A DNA stretch of 64,000 nucleotides from Termitidicoccus mucosus (GTDB taxonomy: Bacteria > Verrucomicrobiota > Verrucomicrobiia > Opitutales > Opitutaceae): the NCBI RefSeq assembly GCF_038725785.1, contig NZ_CP109796.1, positions 3,224,001 through 3,288,000 on the forward strand, in the 5' to 3' direction. The notes below the pieces were generated by a model that saw only the letters and a program-made list of their open reading frames with translations, was not told the DNA's origin and did not search any database. The stretch's first letter is position 1, and every line of letters starts with the position of its first letter. This document shows, piece by piece, positions 36,307-45,423 of the stretch. The position numbers and the translations under genes are program-made.

Positions 36307-38565
36307 CTATTTTCCGGCCCCGTTCTGGACGCGGTTTTCCAGCTCGCGGAGGACGAGATCGCGGCAGTTTTTCAGGTCGAGCTTGCCGGTGCCGAGCATC
36401 GGGACCTTGTCGGTCTGGACGACGATGCGGGGTATCCAGAGATTGGCCAGCCCCGCCTCGGTGAGCCTCGCGCGCAGCACCTCCGGGGTGAGCCCGGGAC
36501 GCGAGGTGAGGAGCACCAAGGCCTCGCCCTTGCCGGGGTCGGGCACGCCGACGACCGCGATGGTCGCGCCGTCCTCGTTCTCGTCGCAGTCAAACGTGTC
36601 TATGATCGTCTGCTCGATGGTGCCGTGCGGGATCATCTCGCCGCCGATCTTGGAGAAGCGCGAGAGGCGTCCCTCGATGTAGAGGAAGCCGTCCTCGTCG
36701 AAGCGCGCGAGGTCGCCGGTGATGAACCAGCCCTTGTGAAACGCGGCGCGGGTTTTCTCCGGGTCCTTCAGGTAGCCGCCGAAGACGTTGGCGCCGCGAA
36801 AGAGGAGCATGCCGGTCTGGGTGACGGGGATCTCCTCCATCGTATCCGGATTCACAATACGCGCGGTGAGGCCGGGCAGCAGGCGCCCGACGGAGCCGAG
36901 ACGCTTGCCGACCTGAAACTCGGCGGTCTCGGTGATGGCCGGCGGGTGGTGCTGGTTGACGTTGGTCACGGGCGTGGTTTCCGTGAGGCCGTAGCCTTGC
37001 ATCACCTCGATGTGAAACTGGTCCACGAAGGCATTGTACATGTCCATCGGCATCTTTTCCGCGCCGGAGACGACGAGCTCCAGTGTGCGCAGTTCGCCGG
37101 GCTCGGCGCGCTTGAGCAGGGGGCGCAGAAACGCGGGCGCACCGATGAGCACGGTGGCGGCCTCCTCGCGGATGGAATCCACGATTTTGCGCGAATCGAG
37201 CGCGCTCGGGACGGTGACGGTGCGGCAGCCGCGCAGCATCATGTACCAAAGGGTGACCGTGAACCCGAAGCCGTGGAAAAGCGGCAGGCAGGCGAGCACC
37301 ACGGCAGAGGGCGGCAGGACGGAGGTGGAGGAAATCTGCCAGCAGTTGGCCAGGATGTTGCGGTGCGTGAGCACGACGCCCTTCGGCTCGCCGGCGGTGC
37401 CGCTGGTGAAAAGCAGGCCGGCCTCCTCGTCGCCGCCGTGCCTGGGCACGCCGCGCAGGACGGGCAGAAGCTGGTTGGGCAGTATCCATGCCATGATCAT
37501 CCAGAAGAGGATGGACAGTTTGCTCATCGCGCCGATTTCCTCCTTCAGGTCGATGGTGGAGGCGGGCCAGGGGAAGTGAGGCAGGCGCTCCTTCATGGCC
37601 GCGGCGGAGAAGACGGTTTGTATCTCGCCGATGCGCATGCTCGCCTCGGTGGAGGCGCGGCCGGCGGTGAAGTTCAGGTTGACGGGAACCTTGCCCGAGA
37701 CGAGGACGGCGAGGTTGGCGATGGCGGCGCCGGCGCCGGGCGGGAGCACGATGCCGACGCGGTGCTCGGGGATGGTCTTGCGAATGCGGCCGGCAAGCGC
37801 GCAGGCGACGCCGATGAGCTTGAGCGAACTGACTTCGGCGCGATCGCCCGTCCGGTCGATGAACTGGATCTGGCGGGGGCGCTTGGCGAGGGCGCGGAGC
37901 ACTTCGCGGCCAAGGTGCCGGTTGAGCACGTCGCGCTTGCGAAACGCCTCCTCGCCGAGGTCGAGCAAGTCCTGGCGCACGCGCGCGGGATCGGCCTCGC
38001 CGGGCGGGATGGGACGGCCGAAGCAGACGCAGACGGGCGTGCGTTTCAGGCGGGGGGACTTGAAGAGATAGCGGTTGTCGGAGAAGGAAAACACCGAGCC
38101 CCAAAGCCCGTCGTGCGCCACCGGCTGCACGGGCACGCCGGCGCGGCGGGCCACGAGTTCGAAACCGCGCTGGAGTTTCATCAGCTCGCCGGTGCGCGAC
38201 ACGCCGCCCTCGGGGAAGAGGAGCACGACCTCGCCCGCCTCGAGCGCCCGCGTGATGCGGCGCATGCTGTCGATGCTGTTCTGCGGCGAAACGATGATCG
38301 TGCCGGTGACCTCGTAGAACCAGTTGAAAAACCAGTTCTGGTTGAGCCCCGCCATGCCGAGGAAACGGATGCGCCGGGGGCACGCGAGCTGGAGCACGGC
38401 GATATCCATGAACGAGAGGTGATTCGCCACCAGCAGCACGCCGCCGCGCGCCGGGATGCGCCCGGCATGAAGCGCGCGGACGCGGTAAAACAGCCGGATG
38501 GACGGCAGCAAAAACAGCTCGAGCAGCCACGGGAGGTAAGTCCGACGGTTGGAGGAGGATGACAT
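36307..38565 (-). CDS. Acyltransferase-acyl-ACP/CoA synthetase fusion (Aas-like)
   Basis: A 752-residue two-domain protein. The N-terminal PlsC domain (residues about 30-220) has the catalytic NHLSFMD motif and LLFPEGGVSRTGEL for phosphate binding. The C-terminal adenylate-forming domain has the P-loop LLFTSGTAGEPKGVVLTHRN, the core QGYGLTETTPVTNVN and the hinge region FITGDLARFDEDGFLYIEGR. The same arrangement occurs in E. coli Aas, which re-acylates 2-acyl-lysophosphatidylethanolamine during membrane lipid repair. A hydrophobic stretch near residue 365 (LFWMIMAWILP) may touch the membrane. ATG 38565 is the start before the Ser-rich leader. Confidence 0.9.
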   Translation of the reverse strand: MSSSSNRRTYLPWLLELFLLPSIRLFYRVRALHAGRIPARGGVLLVANHLSFMDIAVLQLACPRRIRFLGMAGLNQNWFFNWFYEVTGTIIVSPQNSIDSMRRITRALEAGEVVLLFPEGGVSRTGELMKLQRGFELVARRAGVPVQPVAHDGLWGSVFSFSDNRYLFKSPRLKRTPVCVCFGRPIPPGEADPARVRQDLLDLGEEAFRKRDVLNRHLGREVLRALAKRPRQIQFIDRTGDRAEVSSLKLIGVACALAGRIRKTIPEHRVGIVLPPGAGAAIANLAVLVSGKVPVNLNFTAGRASTEASMRIGEIQTVFSAAAMKERLPHFPWPASTIDLKEEIGAMSKLSILFWMIMAWILPNQLLPVLRGVPRHGGDEEAGLLFTSGTAGEPKGVVLTHRNILANCWQISSTSVLPPSAVVLACLPLFHGFGFTVTLWYMMLRGCRTVTVPSALDSRKIVDSIREEAATVLIGAPAFLRPLLKRAEPGELRTLELVVSGAEKMPMDMYNAFVDQFHIEVMQGYGLTETTPVTNVNQHHPPAITETAEFQVGKRLGSVGRLLPGLTARIVNPDTMEEIPVTQTGMLLFRGANVFGGYLKDPEKTRAAFHKGWFITGDLARFDEDGFLYIEGRLSRFSKIGGEMIPHGTIEQTIIDTFDCDENEDGATIAVVGVPDPGKGEALVLLTSRPGLTPEVLRARLTEAGLANLWIPRIVVQTDKVPMLGTGKLDLKNCRDLVLRELENRVQNGAGK

Positions 38566-38576
38566 TCGCGAGGGGG

Positions 38577-39239
38577 TTATTTTGAAGAGGAGGCGATACT
38601 GGTTAACGACTCTTTCCACGAGCGCAAGTCAGACGCCAAGGCCGCAAAACCGGGGAAATCGTATTCCAGGCGGCGGGTGTCGTGCCGGTGCCGCCGCACT
38701 TCCGCCAGCGCCACCTCGGTCTCGTGCGCGAGGGTCGGCCGGTCGGTGCCGTAAACGCGGTTTTTCAGTTCCTTGCGCGTATAGGGCATCACGCCGCGGT
38801 GCTGTCCCGCGGCCCAGGCGGCCTCCGTGACCCGTTCGTCGCGCCCGCAGAGATACCACGCTTCCAGCGCCGGAACCGCGATGCCCACGCCGCGCAACAA
38901 GCGTGTGCGCCCATGCGCGGGCGGCAGGTTTTTGGTGGTTTTGCGAAAAATGCCGCGAAGCTGGCACATGCGGCAGCGCGGATGGTAGTAGCCGGGCGCG
39001 TCGTGCGGCGGCGTGTGCAGCACCGAGTCGTCCGCATCGACCACGACGACGAGCCCGTCGGCATCGGTGTTGAAATGGAGGTGGCGGATGACGGAGGGCA
39101 GCACTTGCGCGACCGACGGCCAGCCGCGCGCGCGCAGCGAGGGCTTGACGACGGCCACCGGCTGCCGCAGCACGGCCTCGACCAGCACCTGCACCGCCGC
39201 CTCGTCGGCCGGGGATTCGCTGAGAATGGCCAGCTTCAT
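38577..39239 (-). CDS. Toprim/DUF4276-like protein, putative defence effector
   Basis: A 220-residue protein whose ATG overlaps the stop of the ATPase gene (TGATG). The layout fits DUF4276-type Toprim-like folds: an acidic residue after the first strand (LAILSESPADEAAV), then a D-x-D pair (GLVVVVDADDSVLH) and the IAVPALEAWYLCGRDE segment, which resembles the conserved P-x-x-E-x-W part of DUF4276. A Cys pair in PRCRMCQLRGIF may hold a metal. Toprim-like partners of ABC-type ATPases act as nucleases in OLD, PARIS-like and related antiphage systems. The nuclease role here is an inference; family membership was judged by eye. Confidence 0.72.
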   Translation of the reverse strand: MKLAILSESPADEAAVQVLVEAVLRQPVAVVKPSLRARGWPSVAQVLPSVIRHLHFNTDADGLVVVVDADDSVLHTPPHDAPGYYHPRCRMCQLRGIFRKTTKNLPPAHGRTRLLRGVGIAVPALEAWYLCGRDERVTEAAWAAGQHRGVMPYTRKELKNRVYGTDRPTLAHETEVALAEVRRHRHDTRRLEYDFPGFAALASDLRSWKESLTSIASSSK

Positions 39240-40276
39240 CACTTTTCGGCGGCGCCGGACGGGCCGGGTTCCTTTTCCTGCGGCACGCCGCCGAGAATGC
39301 CGGCGAACCACATGTCGCCGAGCGAGCCTTCCTCAAGCAGCTCGCCCAAGTCCCCGCGCTCGGACAACCGCCAGAAGCGCGCGAAGGCACCCTCCTTTTC
39401 CGAGACGACCACTTCCTCCGGATGTTCCTTGAAAAGGTCGAGCAGGTAGGGCGAATGCGAGGTCGCGATGACCTGCACCGGCGCGCGCCCGAGTCCCTGC
39501 GATTCCGGATGGCTGAGCCGGTAAAGCACGTCGCGCACCTCCCGCAGCAGCCGCGGATGAAAGCCGCGGTCGATTTCCTCGACGCACACGACGGACGGCG
39601 GGGTCGGCTCAAACGCGAGAGCGAGGATGGCGAGCAGATAGAGCGTGCCTTGCGAAAGATGGTCGGCCGGGATGAGTTCGCCGGTTTCCGCGAGATGCAG
39701 GCCGACCGACACCGTGCCGTCCCGCCCGATGTCCCAGCGCACATCGTCGTATTCGGGCAGGATCCGGCAGAGTTCCGCGCGCAATTCCCCGAACGCCGCC
39801 GGCGAGTGCATCTGCATGGTGGCGAGCACGGCGGCGAGATTGGCGCCGTTTGACATCAATTCCCCGCCGTCGCGCGAGGGGCTGCGCGACGCCAGCGCGC
39901 GGTGGTCAAACACATACGAGCGCATGCGCGCCAGTTGCGCGCGCAACCCGGCCCAGTCGTCCGCGCCCTCGCCCGTCGCCAGCGGAAACACTTGCAGCAA
40001 GTCGCACGAGGCGGCCGTCGCGCCGCTCATCACGACCTCCAGCGCGTCATGCGGCGGCGTGAAATGAAACGTCACCTCGGGGCCGCCCTGCGCCTCGCGC
40101 TCCTCGTCGGCGTTTCCGCGCAGGGGCAGCCTGGCGAGCGCGCGCAGGCGCATGAGGCCGTCGATCAAGCTCGTCTTGCCCGAGCCGTTGGGCCCGATGA
40201 TGAGGTTGAAGGGCAGCAGATCCAGCCGCGCGTTTCGCAGCGCCCGGAAATTGCGAATGGCAACCGAAGAAATCAC
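39239..40276 (-). CDS. ABC/SMC-like AAA ATPase, putative defence sensor
   Basis: A 345-residue ATPase of the AAA_21/RecF-like group. It begins SVAIRNFRALRNARLDLLPF. The Walker A is IIGPNGSGKTSLIDGLMRL (about residues 27-45), the signature motif is in DHLSQGTLYLLAILAL, Walker B is VVCVEEIDRGFHPRLL, and the switch His is in VIATSHSPYLLDLF. There is no long coiled coil, so it is a short overcoming-lysogenisation-type motor rather than an SMC. The GTG at 40276 was chosen because family homology begins right after it; no ATG lies close by. It precedes the Toprim-like gene with a one-base overlap, which argues for a two-protein complex. Confidence 0.85.
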   Translation of the reverse strand: MISSVAIRNFRALRNARLDLLPFNLIIGPNGSGKTSLIDGLMRLRALARLPLRGNADEEREAQGGPEVTFHFTPPHDALEVVMSGATAASCDLLQVFPLATGEGADDWAGLRAQLARMRSYVFDHRALASRSPSRDGGELMSNGANLAAVLATMQMHSPAAFGELRAELCRILPEYDDVRWDIGRDGTVSVGLHLAETGELIPADHLSQGTLYLLAILALAFEPTPPSVVCVEEIDRGFHPRLLREVRDVLYRLSHPESQGLGRAPVQVIATSHSPYLLDLFKEHPEEVVVSEKEGAFARFWRLSERGDLGELLEEGSLGDMWFAGILGGVPQEKEPGPSGAAEK

Positions 40277-40371
40277 GCCGCGAGCCTCGCAAAAACGGAA
40301 GACGAGGCAATAGAGCATTTCAAGAAAACCGTGCCAGCATTTATAGACGGAGGGACGGCGCGCGGGATTGC

Positions 40372-40450
40372 GTGGCGCGGGCGACCCCGCCCATGAGTCC
40401 GTGGGTTTGCGGCGCGGAGCGCCGTCCACGGGCGGGCCGCCCGTGCCACT
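40372..40450. repeat. REP-like palindrome, family A copy 2
   Basis: Begins gtggcgcgggcgaccccgcc and ends gggcgggccgcccgtgccac; related to 14091-14170. A solitary tagagcatttc word at 40311-40321, as at family D ends, lies next to it. Confidence 0.8.
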
Positions 40451-40534
40451 CGACCCGCGCTGCATCGCCTCATGCTCTGTCGGCAAGGTGGAGCCGACGC
40501 CTCGCCTTCCGTTTTTGCGAGGCCGCCGCGCGCC

Positions 40535-41608
40535 TTAATTAAACAGCGGGCGGCGCGCGCTGGTCTCGATGAACTCGCGGATTACTTCCATGCGTTTGCG
40601 CTGGCGGTCCTCCTCGGCGATTTCGTCGAGGGTGCGCTGGTTTTCGTTTTTCGCCATGGCCTTTCGCATCTTGGAAAGCGCGATGTTCTGGAGCTGCCGG
40701 ACACGCTCGCGGGTGACGCGGAATTTCCGTCCGACCTCCTCGAGCGTCATCTCGGTCGCGCCTTCGAGCCCGAAGCGGAGCTTGATGATCTCGGCCTCGC
40801 GCGGATCGAGCGAGTTGACCATCGCGCGGAGATCGGAGTTGAGGTTCCGGTCGCGCAGGCTGTCGAACGGGTTGATGGCGTTTTCGTCGCTGACGATTTC
40901 GCCGAAGGTGGCCGAATCGCCGTCGTCGCCGATGGGCGCGTCCAGCGAAGTGGGGCGCACGCTGACGGATTTGAGGTGCGCGACTTTGCTGGTCGGCACC
41001 TGGAGCTCCATCGCGAGTTCCTCGTCGGTGGGCTCGCGCCCGAGCTCCTCGGTGAGGGCCATCGCGGTGCGGCGCATCTTGGAGATCTTGTCCACGAGGT
41101 GGACGGGCAGGCGGATGGTTTTGCTCTGGTTGGCGAGGGCGCGTTTGATGGATTGCTTGATCCACCAGGCGGCGTAGGTGGAGAGTTTGCCGCCCTTGCG
41201 CGGATCGAAACGCTCGACCGCCTTGATGAGGCCGATGTTGCCCTCGCTGATCAGGTCGAGGATGGGCAGGCCGAAGTCCTTGTAATCATGGGCAATCTTC
41301 ACCACCAGGCGCAGGTTGGCCTTTATCATGTGGTCGCGGGCCTCGCGGTCCCCGCGCTGGATGCGGCGGGCGAGCGCGACCTCCTCCTTTTGCGAGAGGA
41401 GCGGTGTCTTCCCTATTTCCTGAAGGTAGAGCTGGAGGTTGCTCCGCTCGAGCGGGAGCGCCTCGGAGGGTGCGGGCGGATCGTTTTTTTCCAGAAACGA
41501 TGGCGGCGCATCCGGCGGCATGACTGGCTGGGAACCGGGCAGCGGGGCGGAGTCGGAGTTGCCATCAGTTTCGAGCAGGCCGCGAAGTGCGTTGTTTTTT
41601 GGAACCAT
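40535..41608 (-). CDS. Sigma-70 family factor (RpoD/RpoS-like)
   Basis: A 357-residue sigma factor with regions 1.2 to 4.2 but no long region 1.1. Region 1.2 is NLQLYLQEIGKTPLLSQKEE, region 2 DLISEGNIGLIKAVERFDPR and STYAAWWIKQSIKRAL, region 3 IRLPVHLVDKISKMRR, region 4.2 TLEEVGRKFRVTRERVRQLQ. The size and shape resemble RpoS or a group 2 sigma as much as the primary factor; the choice cannot be made without comparing to other sigma genes of this genome. The N-terminal 55 residues are Pro-rich and unconserved in character. It is divergent from the ketopantoate reductase gene. Confidence 0.93.
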   Translation of the reverse strand: MVPKNNALRGLLETDGNSDSAPLPGSQPVMPPDAPPSFLEKNDPPAPSEALPLERSNLQLYLQEIGKTPLLSQKEEVALARRIQRGDREARDHMIKANLRLVVKIAHDYKDFGLPILDLISEGNIGLIKAVERFDPRKGGKLSTYAAWWIKQSIKRALANQSKTIRLPVHLVDKISKMRRTAMALTEELGREPTDEELAMELQVPTSKVAHLKSVSVRPTSLDAPIGDDGDSATFGEIVSDENAINPFDSLRDRNLNSDLRAMVNSLDPREAEIIKLRFGLEGATEMTLEEVGRKFRVTRERVRQLQNIALSKMRKAMAKNENQRTLDEIAEEDRQRKRMEVIREFIETSARRPLFN

Positions 41609-41760
41609 GGGTGTCCTTTCTTTGAAACTGCGTTAAACTTTCACTGACTGCAGGGACATCCACCCGGCCGCATCCCGTCCACGGCCAAGGGGATTGTTTA
41701 ATGTTGATGTCTGCATACGGGCGAGGTCGCGATGCGAAAAGACACAAAAAAGTGTTAATA

Positions 41761-41781
41761 TATCACAGTGCACTTGTGATA
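41761..41781. promoter_or_regulatory. Operator-like palindrome
   Basis: TATCACA and TGTGATA arms separated by 7 bp, in the 295-bp region between the divergent sigma factor and panE genes. It is AT-rich and well placed for a transcription factor. The binding protein is unknown. Confidence 0.4.
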
Positions 41782-41903
41782 CATGATGAATACGGACGGG
41801 CTTGTGAAAATGCCCTGAAGCTCGAAAAAGAATGAACGCCCTGCGTCCGCTCATAATTATTTTTTTATTTCTCTTTGGCACAGGCGGCGCAGAGTTCCCG
41901 GCC

Positions 41904-42830
41904 ATGGAAAAATTGTTTTCGAAAATCGCAATCGTGGGGGCGGGCGCCATCGGATGTTATTACGGCGCCCGGCTGGCCCGGGCGGGCGGGGACGTGCGTT
42001 TCCTGATACGCAGTGATCTGGCCCGGGTGCGCGAGCGCGGGCTGCGCGTGAAGACGCCGGACGAGGAAATCGTCCTGCCCGGAGTGCACGCCGCCGGGAC
42101 GCCGGAGGAGATCGGCCCATGCGACCTGGTGCTGGTCGCGCTGAAAACGACCGCCAATGCGGCGCTGGGACGGCTGCTCGGGCCGCTGGTGCACGGGCGC
42201 ACGACCATCGTGACGCTGCAAAACGGGCTGGGCTCCGACGAGGAACTGGCGCGATTGTTCGGCGCGGAGCGCGTGGCGGGCGGCCTGTGCTTTATAGGCG
42301 TGAACCGCGTCGCGCCGGGCGAGATCGTCTGCCTCACGCCGGGCTCGGTGAGCTTCGGGGAATTCCAGCGGCCGGCGGGCGGGAGGGTGCGCGCGCTGGC
42401 GGACATGTTCTCGCGGGCCGGGGTCAGAACGATCGTGAGCGACAACCTCGCGGAGTTGCGCTGGAAAAAACTGGTCTGGAATGTGCCCTTCAACGGACTC
42501 GCCATCGCCGCGGGCGGTGTGACGACGGATGTGCTGACCGGCGACGAGGAACTGCTGGCGGCGGCGCGGGCCCTGATGCTCGAAATCGTGGCGGCGGCGC
42601 GGGCGGTGACCGGCTGCGAGATCCCGCCGCAATTTGTCGAAAAACAGATCGAGGTGACGAAAGCCATGGGACCTTACAAGCCGTCGAGCCTGATCGATTT
42701 CCTGGAAGGGCGGGAAGTCGAGGTGGAATCAATCTGGGGCGAGCCGCTGAGGCGCGCGCGCGCCGCCGGGGTGGATGCGCCGCGGCTGGCCATGTTATAC
42801 GCGCTGGTGCGGCGGCTGGCGGCGCGGTGA
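41904..42830 (+). CDS. panE: 2-dehydropantoate 2-reductase (ketopantoate reductase)
   Basis: A 308-residue NADPH-dependent reductase of the ApbA/PanE family; it makes pantoate for coenzyme A. The N-terminal Rossmann motif is KIAIVGAGAIGCYYGARLAR. Later come ALKTTANAALGRLL and TLQNGLGSDEELARLFG with the family Asn, and the catalytic Lys region ELRWKKLVWNVPFN. The C-terminal helical domain has KPSSLIDFLEGREVEVESIW, with the conserved S-x-x-D-x-x-x-G-R-x-x-E pattern. Start ATG 41904; an upstream ATG at 41832 would add a hydrophobic leader that a cytosolic enzyme does not need. Confidence 0.93.
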   Translation: MEKLFSKIAIVGAGAIGCYYGARLARAGGDVRFLIRSDLARVRERGLRVKTPDEEIVLPGVHAAGTPEEIGPCDLVLVALKTTANAALGRLLGPLVHGRTTIVTLQNGLGSDEELARLFGAERVAGGLCFIGVNRVAPGEIVCLTPGSVSFGEFQRPAGGRVRALADMFSRAGVRTIVSDNLAELRWKKLVWNVPFNGLAIAAGGVTTDVLTGDEELLAAARALMLEIVAAARAVTGCEIPPQFVEKQIEVTKAMGPYKPSSLIDFLEGREVEVESIWGEPLRRARAAGVDAPRLAMLYALVRRLAAR

Positions 42831-42833
42831 TGC

Positions 42834-42867
42834 AAAAACGCCCCGGCGGTCGGGGACCGCCGGGGCG
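42834..42867 (-). terminator. Intrinsic terminator of first PEP-CTERM gene
   Basis: A perfect 13-bp stem (cgccccggcggtc with its complement) and 3-nt loop. On the minus strand it is followed by five T residues. It lies between the convergent panE and PEP-CTERM genes. Confidence 0.85.
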
Positions 42868-42953
42868 TCAATGCATATTATGGAACTCGATTGCAAACAG
42901 GCTGGCCGCCACGGTCCATCCGGCCCTTGCTTGCCCGGCATGCGGCTGCGCCC

Positions 42954-43778
42954 TCAGGCGGCCGCGGCGGGAAGCTGGGACTTGGAACCCTTGAAACGGC
43001 GGTAGCCGACAAACCCGAGCAACGCACCCGCGCCGATCAAGCCGTAGGTCGAGGGCTCGGGAACGGCGGTCGCGCGCGGCGGAATGAACTGGAAGGCGAC
43101 GACGAGGTCGTTGAAGTCGGCATCGTAGAACGCCGCCGAGTTGCGGGCGTCCTCGAAACCGACAAGCAGCGTGTCGAGGAGGCCGGTGACAAGGTCGCCA
43201 TTGGCGTCGATGTAGGTCGTCTCCACCTGTGTCACCGTCCACTTGGTGTGCAACGAGAGGTCGCTTCCGGAATAGTCGTTGATCGCGCCGAAGGCATGGA
43301 ACACACCGCCTTCGCCGCCACTGTTGAGGAAGAAATCCAGCGTCTCGCCGGCGGCATGGGGAATATAAACCTCATAACCGCTGACGGCGTTCGTCTCGCT
43401 GTCGATGCCGGTGAGCAGGGGGGTGTGCACGCCGGGCGCCGCGCTGGACATGTAGCCGAAGTCATTCAACCACGTGGCGGTTTCGCCGATATAGATCGCC
43501 TTTACTAACCCTGCATAATCAAAGGGGTTGTAGCCGAGTATGCTGGTCAGATTGATGGCCCCGTCGTTCCATGTGGAAATCACACTTGGCACGGTGGCGT
43601 CGGATGAGAAGTAAAAGCTTCCAAGTCCCGCGCTGTAGCTGACCACATTGCTTGCGTAGACTGGCGGCGCAAACGAGTTGGTAGCTGGCAACGGGTCAGG
43701 TAGCTGTGCATTCAAGGGCATTGCGAGCAAGGCGGCAAAACCCGTGATTGCCAATAGGCTGGCACGTATTTTTTTCAT
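42954..43778 (-). CDS. PEP-CTERM surface protein 1, DUF4114-like
   Basis: A 274-residue exported protein: signal peptide (SLLAITGFAALLAMPLNA) and a PEP-CTERM sorting tail (VPEPSTYGLIGAGALLGFVG, then YRRFKGSK), which an exosortase should cleave after export. The region just before the tail (LVGFEDARNSAAFYDADFND, LVVAFQF) fits the calcium-binding-like DUF4114 motif. It is one of three paralogues here but the most diverged, with a different N-terminal half. No exosortase gene is in the window. A 47-bp motif shared with the other two lies about 107 bp upstream. Confidence 0.92.
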   Translation of the reverse strand: MKKIRASLLAITGFAALLAMPLNAQLPDPLPATNSFAPPVYASNVVSYSAGLGSFYFSSDATVPSVISTWNDGAINLTSILGYNPFDYAGLVKAIYIGETATWLNDFGYMSSAAPGVHTPLLTGIDSETNAVSGYEVYIPHAAGETLDFFLNSGGEGGVFHAFGAINDYSGSDLSLHTKWTVTQVETTYIDANGDLVTGLLDTLLVGFEDARNSAAFYDADFNDLVVAFQFIPPRATAVPEPSTYGLIGAGALLGFVGYRRFKGSKSQLPAAAA

Positions 43779-43884
43779 GATGGCTTTTCTGATTTTGGTT
43801 TATACAGAACAGGCAGGTCGCCATGCCGCCAAAGGGCCGCACTTCTCCTGCTTCAAATACAGGCTGACCGGGGAAAATAACGAG

Positions 43885-43932
43885 GCAAGGCGTTCATGGT
43901 AAGGACGGCCCCGCTTGGCCGCTGGGGGAATC
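43885..43932 (-). promoter_or_regulatory. PEP-CTERM upstream motif, copy 1
   Basis: On the plus strand: gcaag, then ggtaagga, then gggggaatc 39 bp after the first base. Distance to the start codon of the gene is 107 bp. Copies 2 and 3 have the same parts at 41 and 40 bp. This copy is the least exact. Confidence 0.55.
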
Positions 43933-44045
43933 CCTTACAAGCCCGGCCGCCGCCCGTCGCCATTATATATTTTCCCCTGGCGGGAAACGCGCCCGCGGCA
44001 TTTGCCGCCATCGCATGGCGCCGGCGGCCCGCGACCGGAATGCAT

Positions 44046-44075
44046 AAAAAAGGCCGCCCCTTTTCCGGGGCGGCC
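44046..44075 (-). terminator. Intrinsic terminator of second PEP-CTERM gene
   Basis: A 9-bp stem ggccgcccc/ggggcggcc with loop ttttcc, then six T residues on the minus strand. Confidence 0.9.
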
Positions 44076-44116
44076 GGGCCATGTGGATGTGTTGTCGTTG
44101 CCGGCACGCCGCGCAA

Positions 44117-44950
44117 TCAAGTCGCCGCGGCCTGGCGGCGGCTCGATTTGAAACGGCGATAACCGACGAGACCCAGCAACACGGAGGCGCCGATCAAGCC
44201 GTAGGTCGAGGGCTCGGGCACGGCGGTTTGCTGGGCGGGCAGGAACTGGAAGGCCACGACGAAGTCATTAAAGTCCTCATCATAGATGCCTTGGTCGTTG
44301 CGCGCATCCTCATATCCGACCAGGATCGTCGGAACAAAATCCGTCACCCAAGCGGAACCGTCCCAGTAATTGGTGAGGACCGAGGCCAAGGCCCAATAAG
44401 TATGGATCGAGGCGTCCGTCCCGGCATATTCATTGGAAAGCCCGAAAGCGTAGAACAATCCGCCCTCGCCGACCGGCCCTCCGCTGTTGACAAAGAAGTC
44501 CAAGGTTTCGCCGGCGCCGTAATTGACGACATGCTCGTAGCCGCTGACCGGATTGCCGCTGGTCACGTCCGTGACGAGAGGCACGTAACTCGGGGGCCCT
44601 GGCGGAATCTTGACATAACCGAAATCGTTTTCCCATTCGGCAGTCTTGCCGAGGTAGACGGCCTTTACCGCGCCGCCGCCAGCCTGCCAATATCCCGATA
44701 CGTCGGCCTGCCCGGGCGCCCAGGTGCTGATGATGCTCGGAACCGTGTCGGTCGAATCAAAATACAAATTCTGGCCGAACAAACTGGCTCCCACGCCGAA
44801 TTGGGCGTTATAGAGGCCGAGATTGGTGGCCGACGGTGATGAGAACAGGTTCACGCCGCTCGGAAACGGCGCGCCGATCTGGGCATTGGCGGTGAAGGTC
44901 AGTCCGGCGGCAAAGACCGCGGACAACATGAGTTTTGCAGACGTCTTCAT
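44117..44950 (-). CDS. PEP-CTERM surface protein 2, DUF4114-like
   Basis: A 277-residue protein: signal peptide (LMLSAVFAAGLTFTANA), DUF4114-type segment (LVGYEDARNDQGIYDEDFND), then the tail VPEPSTYGLIGASVLLGLVG and a basic end. It is a close paralogue of the protein at 46246-47088, sharing for example GAPFPSG/FPSGINLFSSPSA-like and DFGYVKIPPGPPSYVPLV segments. It should be anchored or processed by an exosortase in the envelope. Own terminator, own upstream motif, so separately transcribed. Confidence 0.93.
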   Translation of the reverse strand: MKTSAKLMLSAVFAAGLTFTANAQIGAPFPSGVNLFSSPSATNLGLYNAQFGVGASLFGQNLYFDSTDTVPSIISTWAPGQADVSGYWQAGGGAVKAVYLGKTAEWENDFGYVKIPPGPPSYVPLVTDVTSGNPVSGYEHVVNYGAGETLDFFVNSGGPVGEGGLFYAFGLSNEYAGTDASIHTYWALASVLTNYWDGSAWVTDFVPTILVGYEDARNDQGIYDEDFNDFVVAFQFLPAQQTAVPEPSTYGLIGASVLLGLVGYRRFKSSRRQAAAT

Positions 44951-45060
44951 GGTTTTATTTCCATTTTATACATGCATGCGGGGTGCTGGATGATTTTGCC
45001 GGTTGCGGCACACGCATCACAGCGGTTTACCCTGCACGTTGCCTTCCCTTCCCCAAAATT

Positions 45061-45109
45061 GCAAGTAATCGGCGGGTAGGAGTATGTCCGCGATCAATGT
45101 AGGGGAAAC
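45061..45109 (-). promoter_or_regulatory. PEP-CTERM upstream motif, copy 2
   Basis: Plus strand: gcaag-taatcgg-cgggtaggagta, then ggggaaac 41 bp from the first base; 111 bp upstream of the start codon. The part gggtaggagta is identical in copy 3. Confidence 0.65.
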
Positions 45110-45423
45110 CATTATTAGCAAAACTGAAGATTTTATAATCCAATATCTTGCGCGCCAGAAAGTGAAATCCGATTGCGGACTGATTATCATATTCTATGAC
45201 ATGATAAACATCCGCGCCGGTTGCGACAGGCCGGCGGAGCCGCCCGCATTTGTTTATTTCCCCATGAGACGCCGGATTAGCCTGAATAATATAAACCATG
45301 CGGCACCGTCCGCATAATCACATCTTCACGATGCCGCATCATGCGATAAGAAATACTCCATTTAACCAAGTTTTAATCCGCCGCGCCTTGCAGTGCGCCT
45401 CCTCCAATCCATGATAACAAGTT

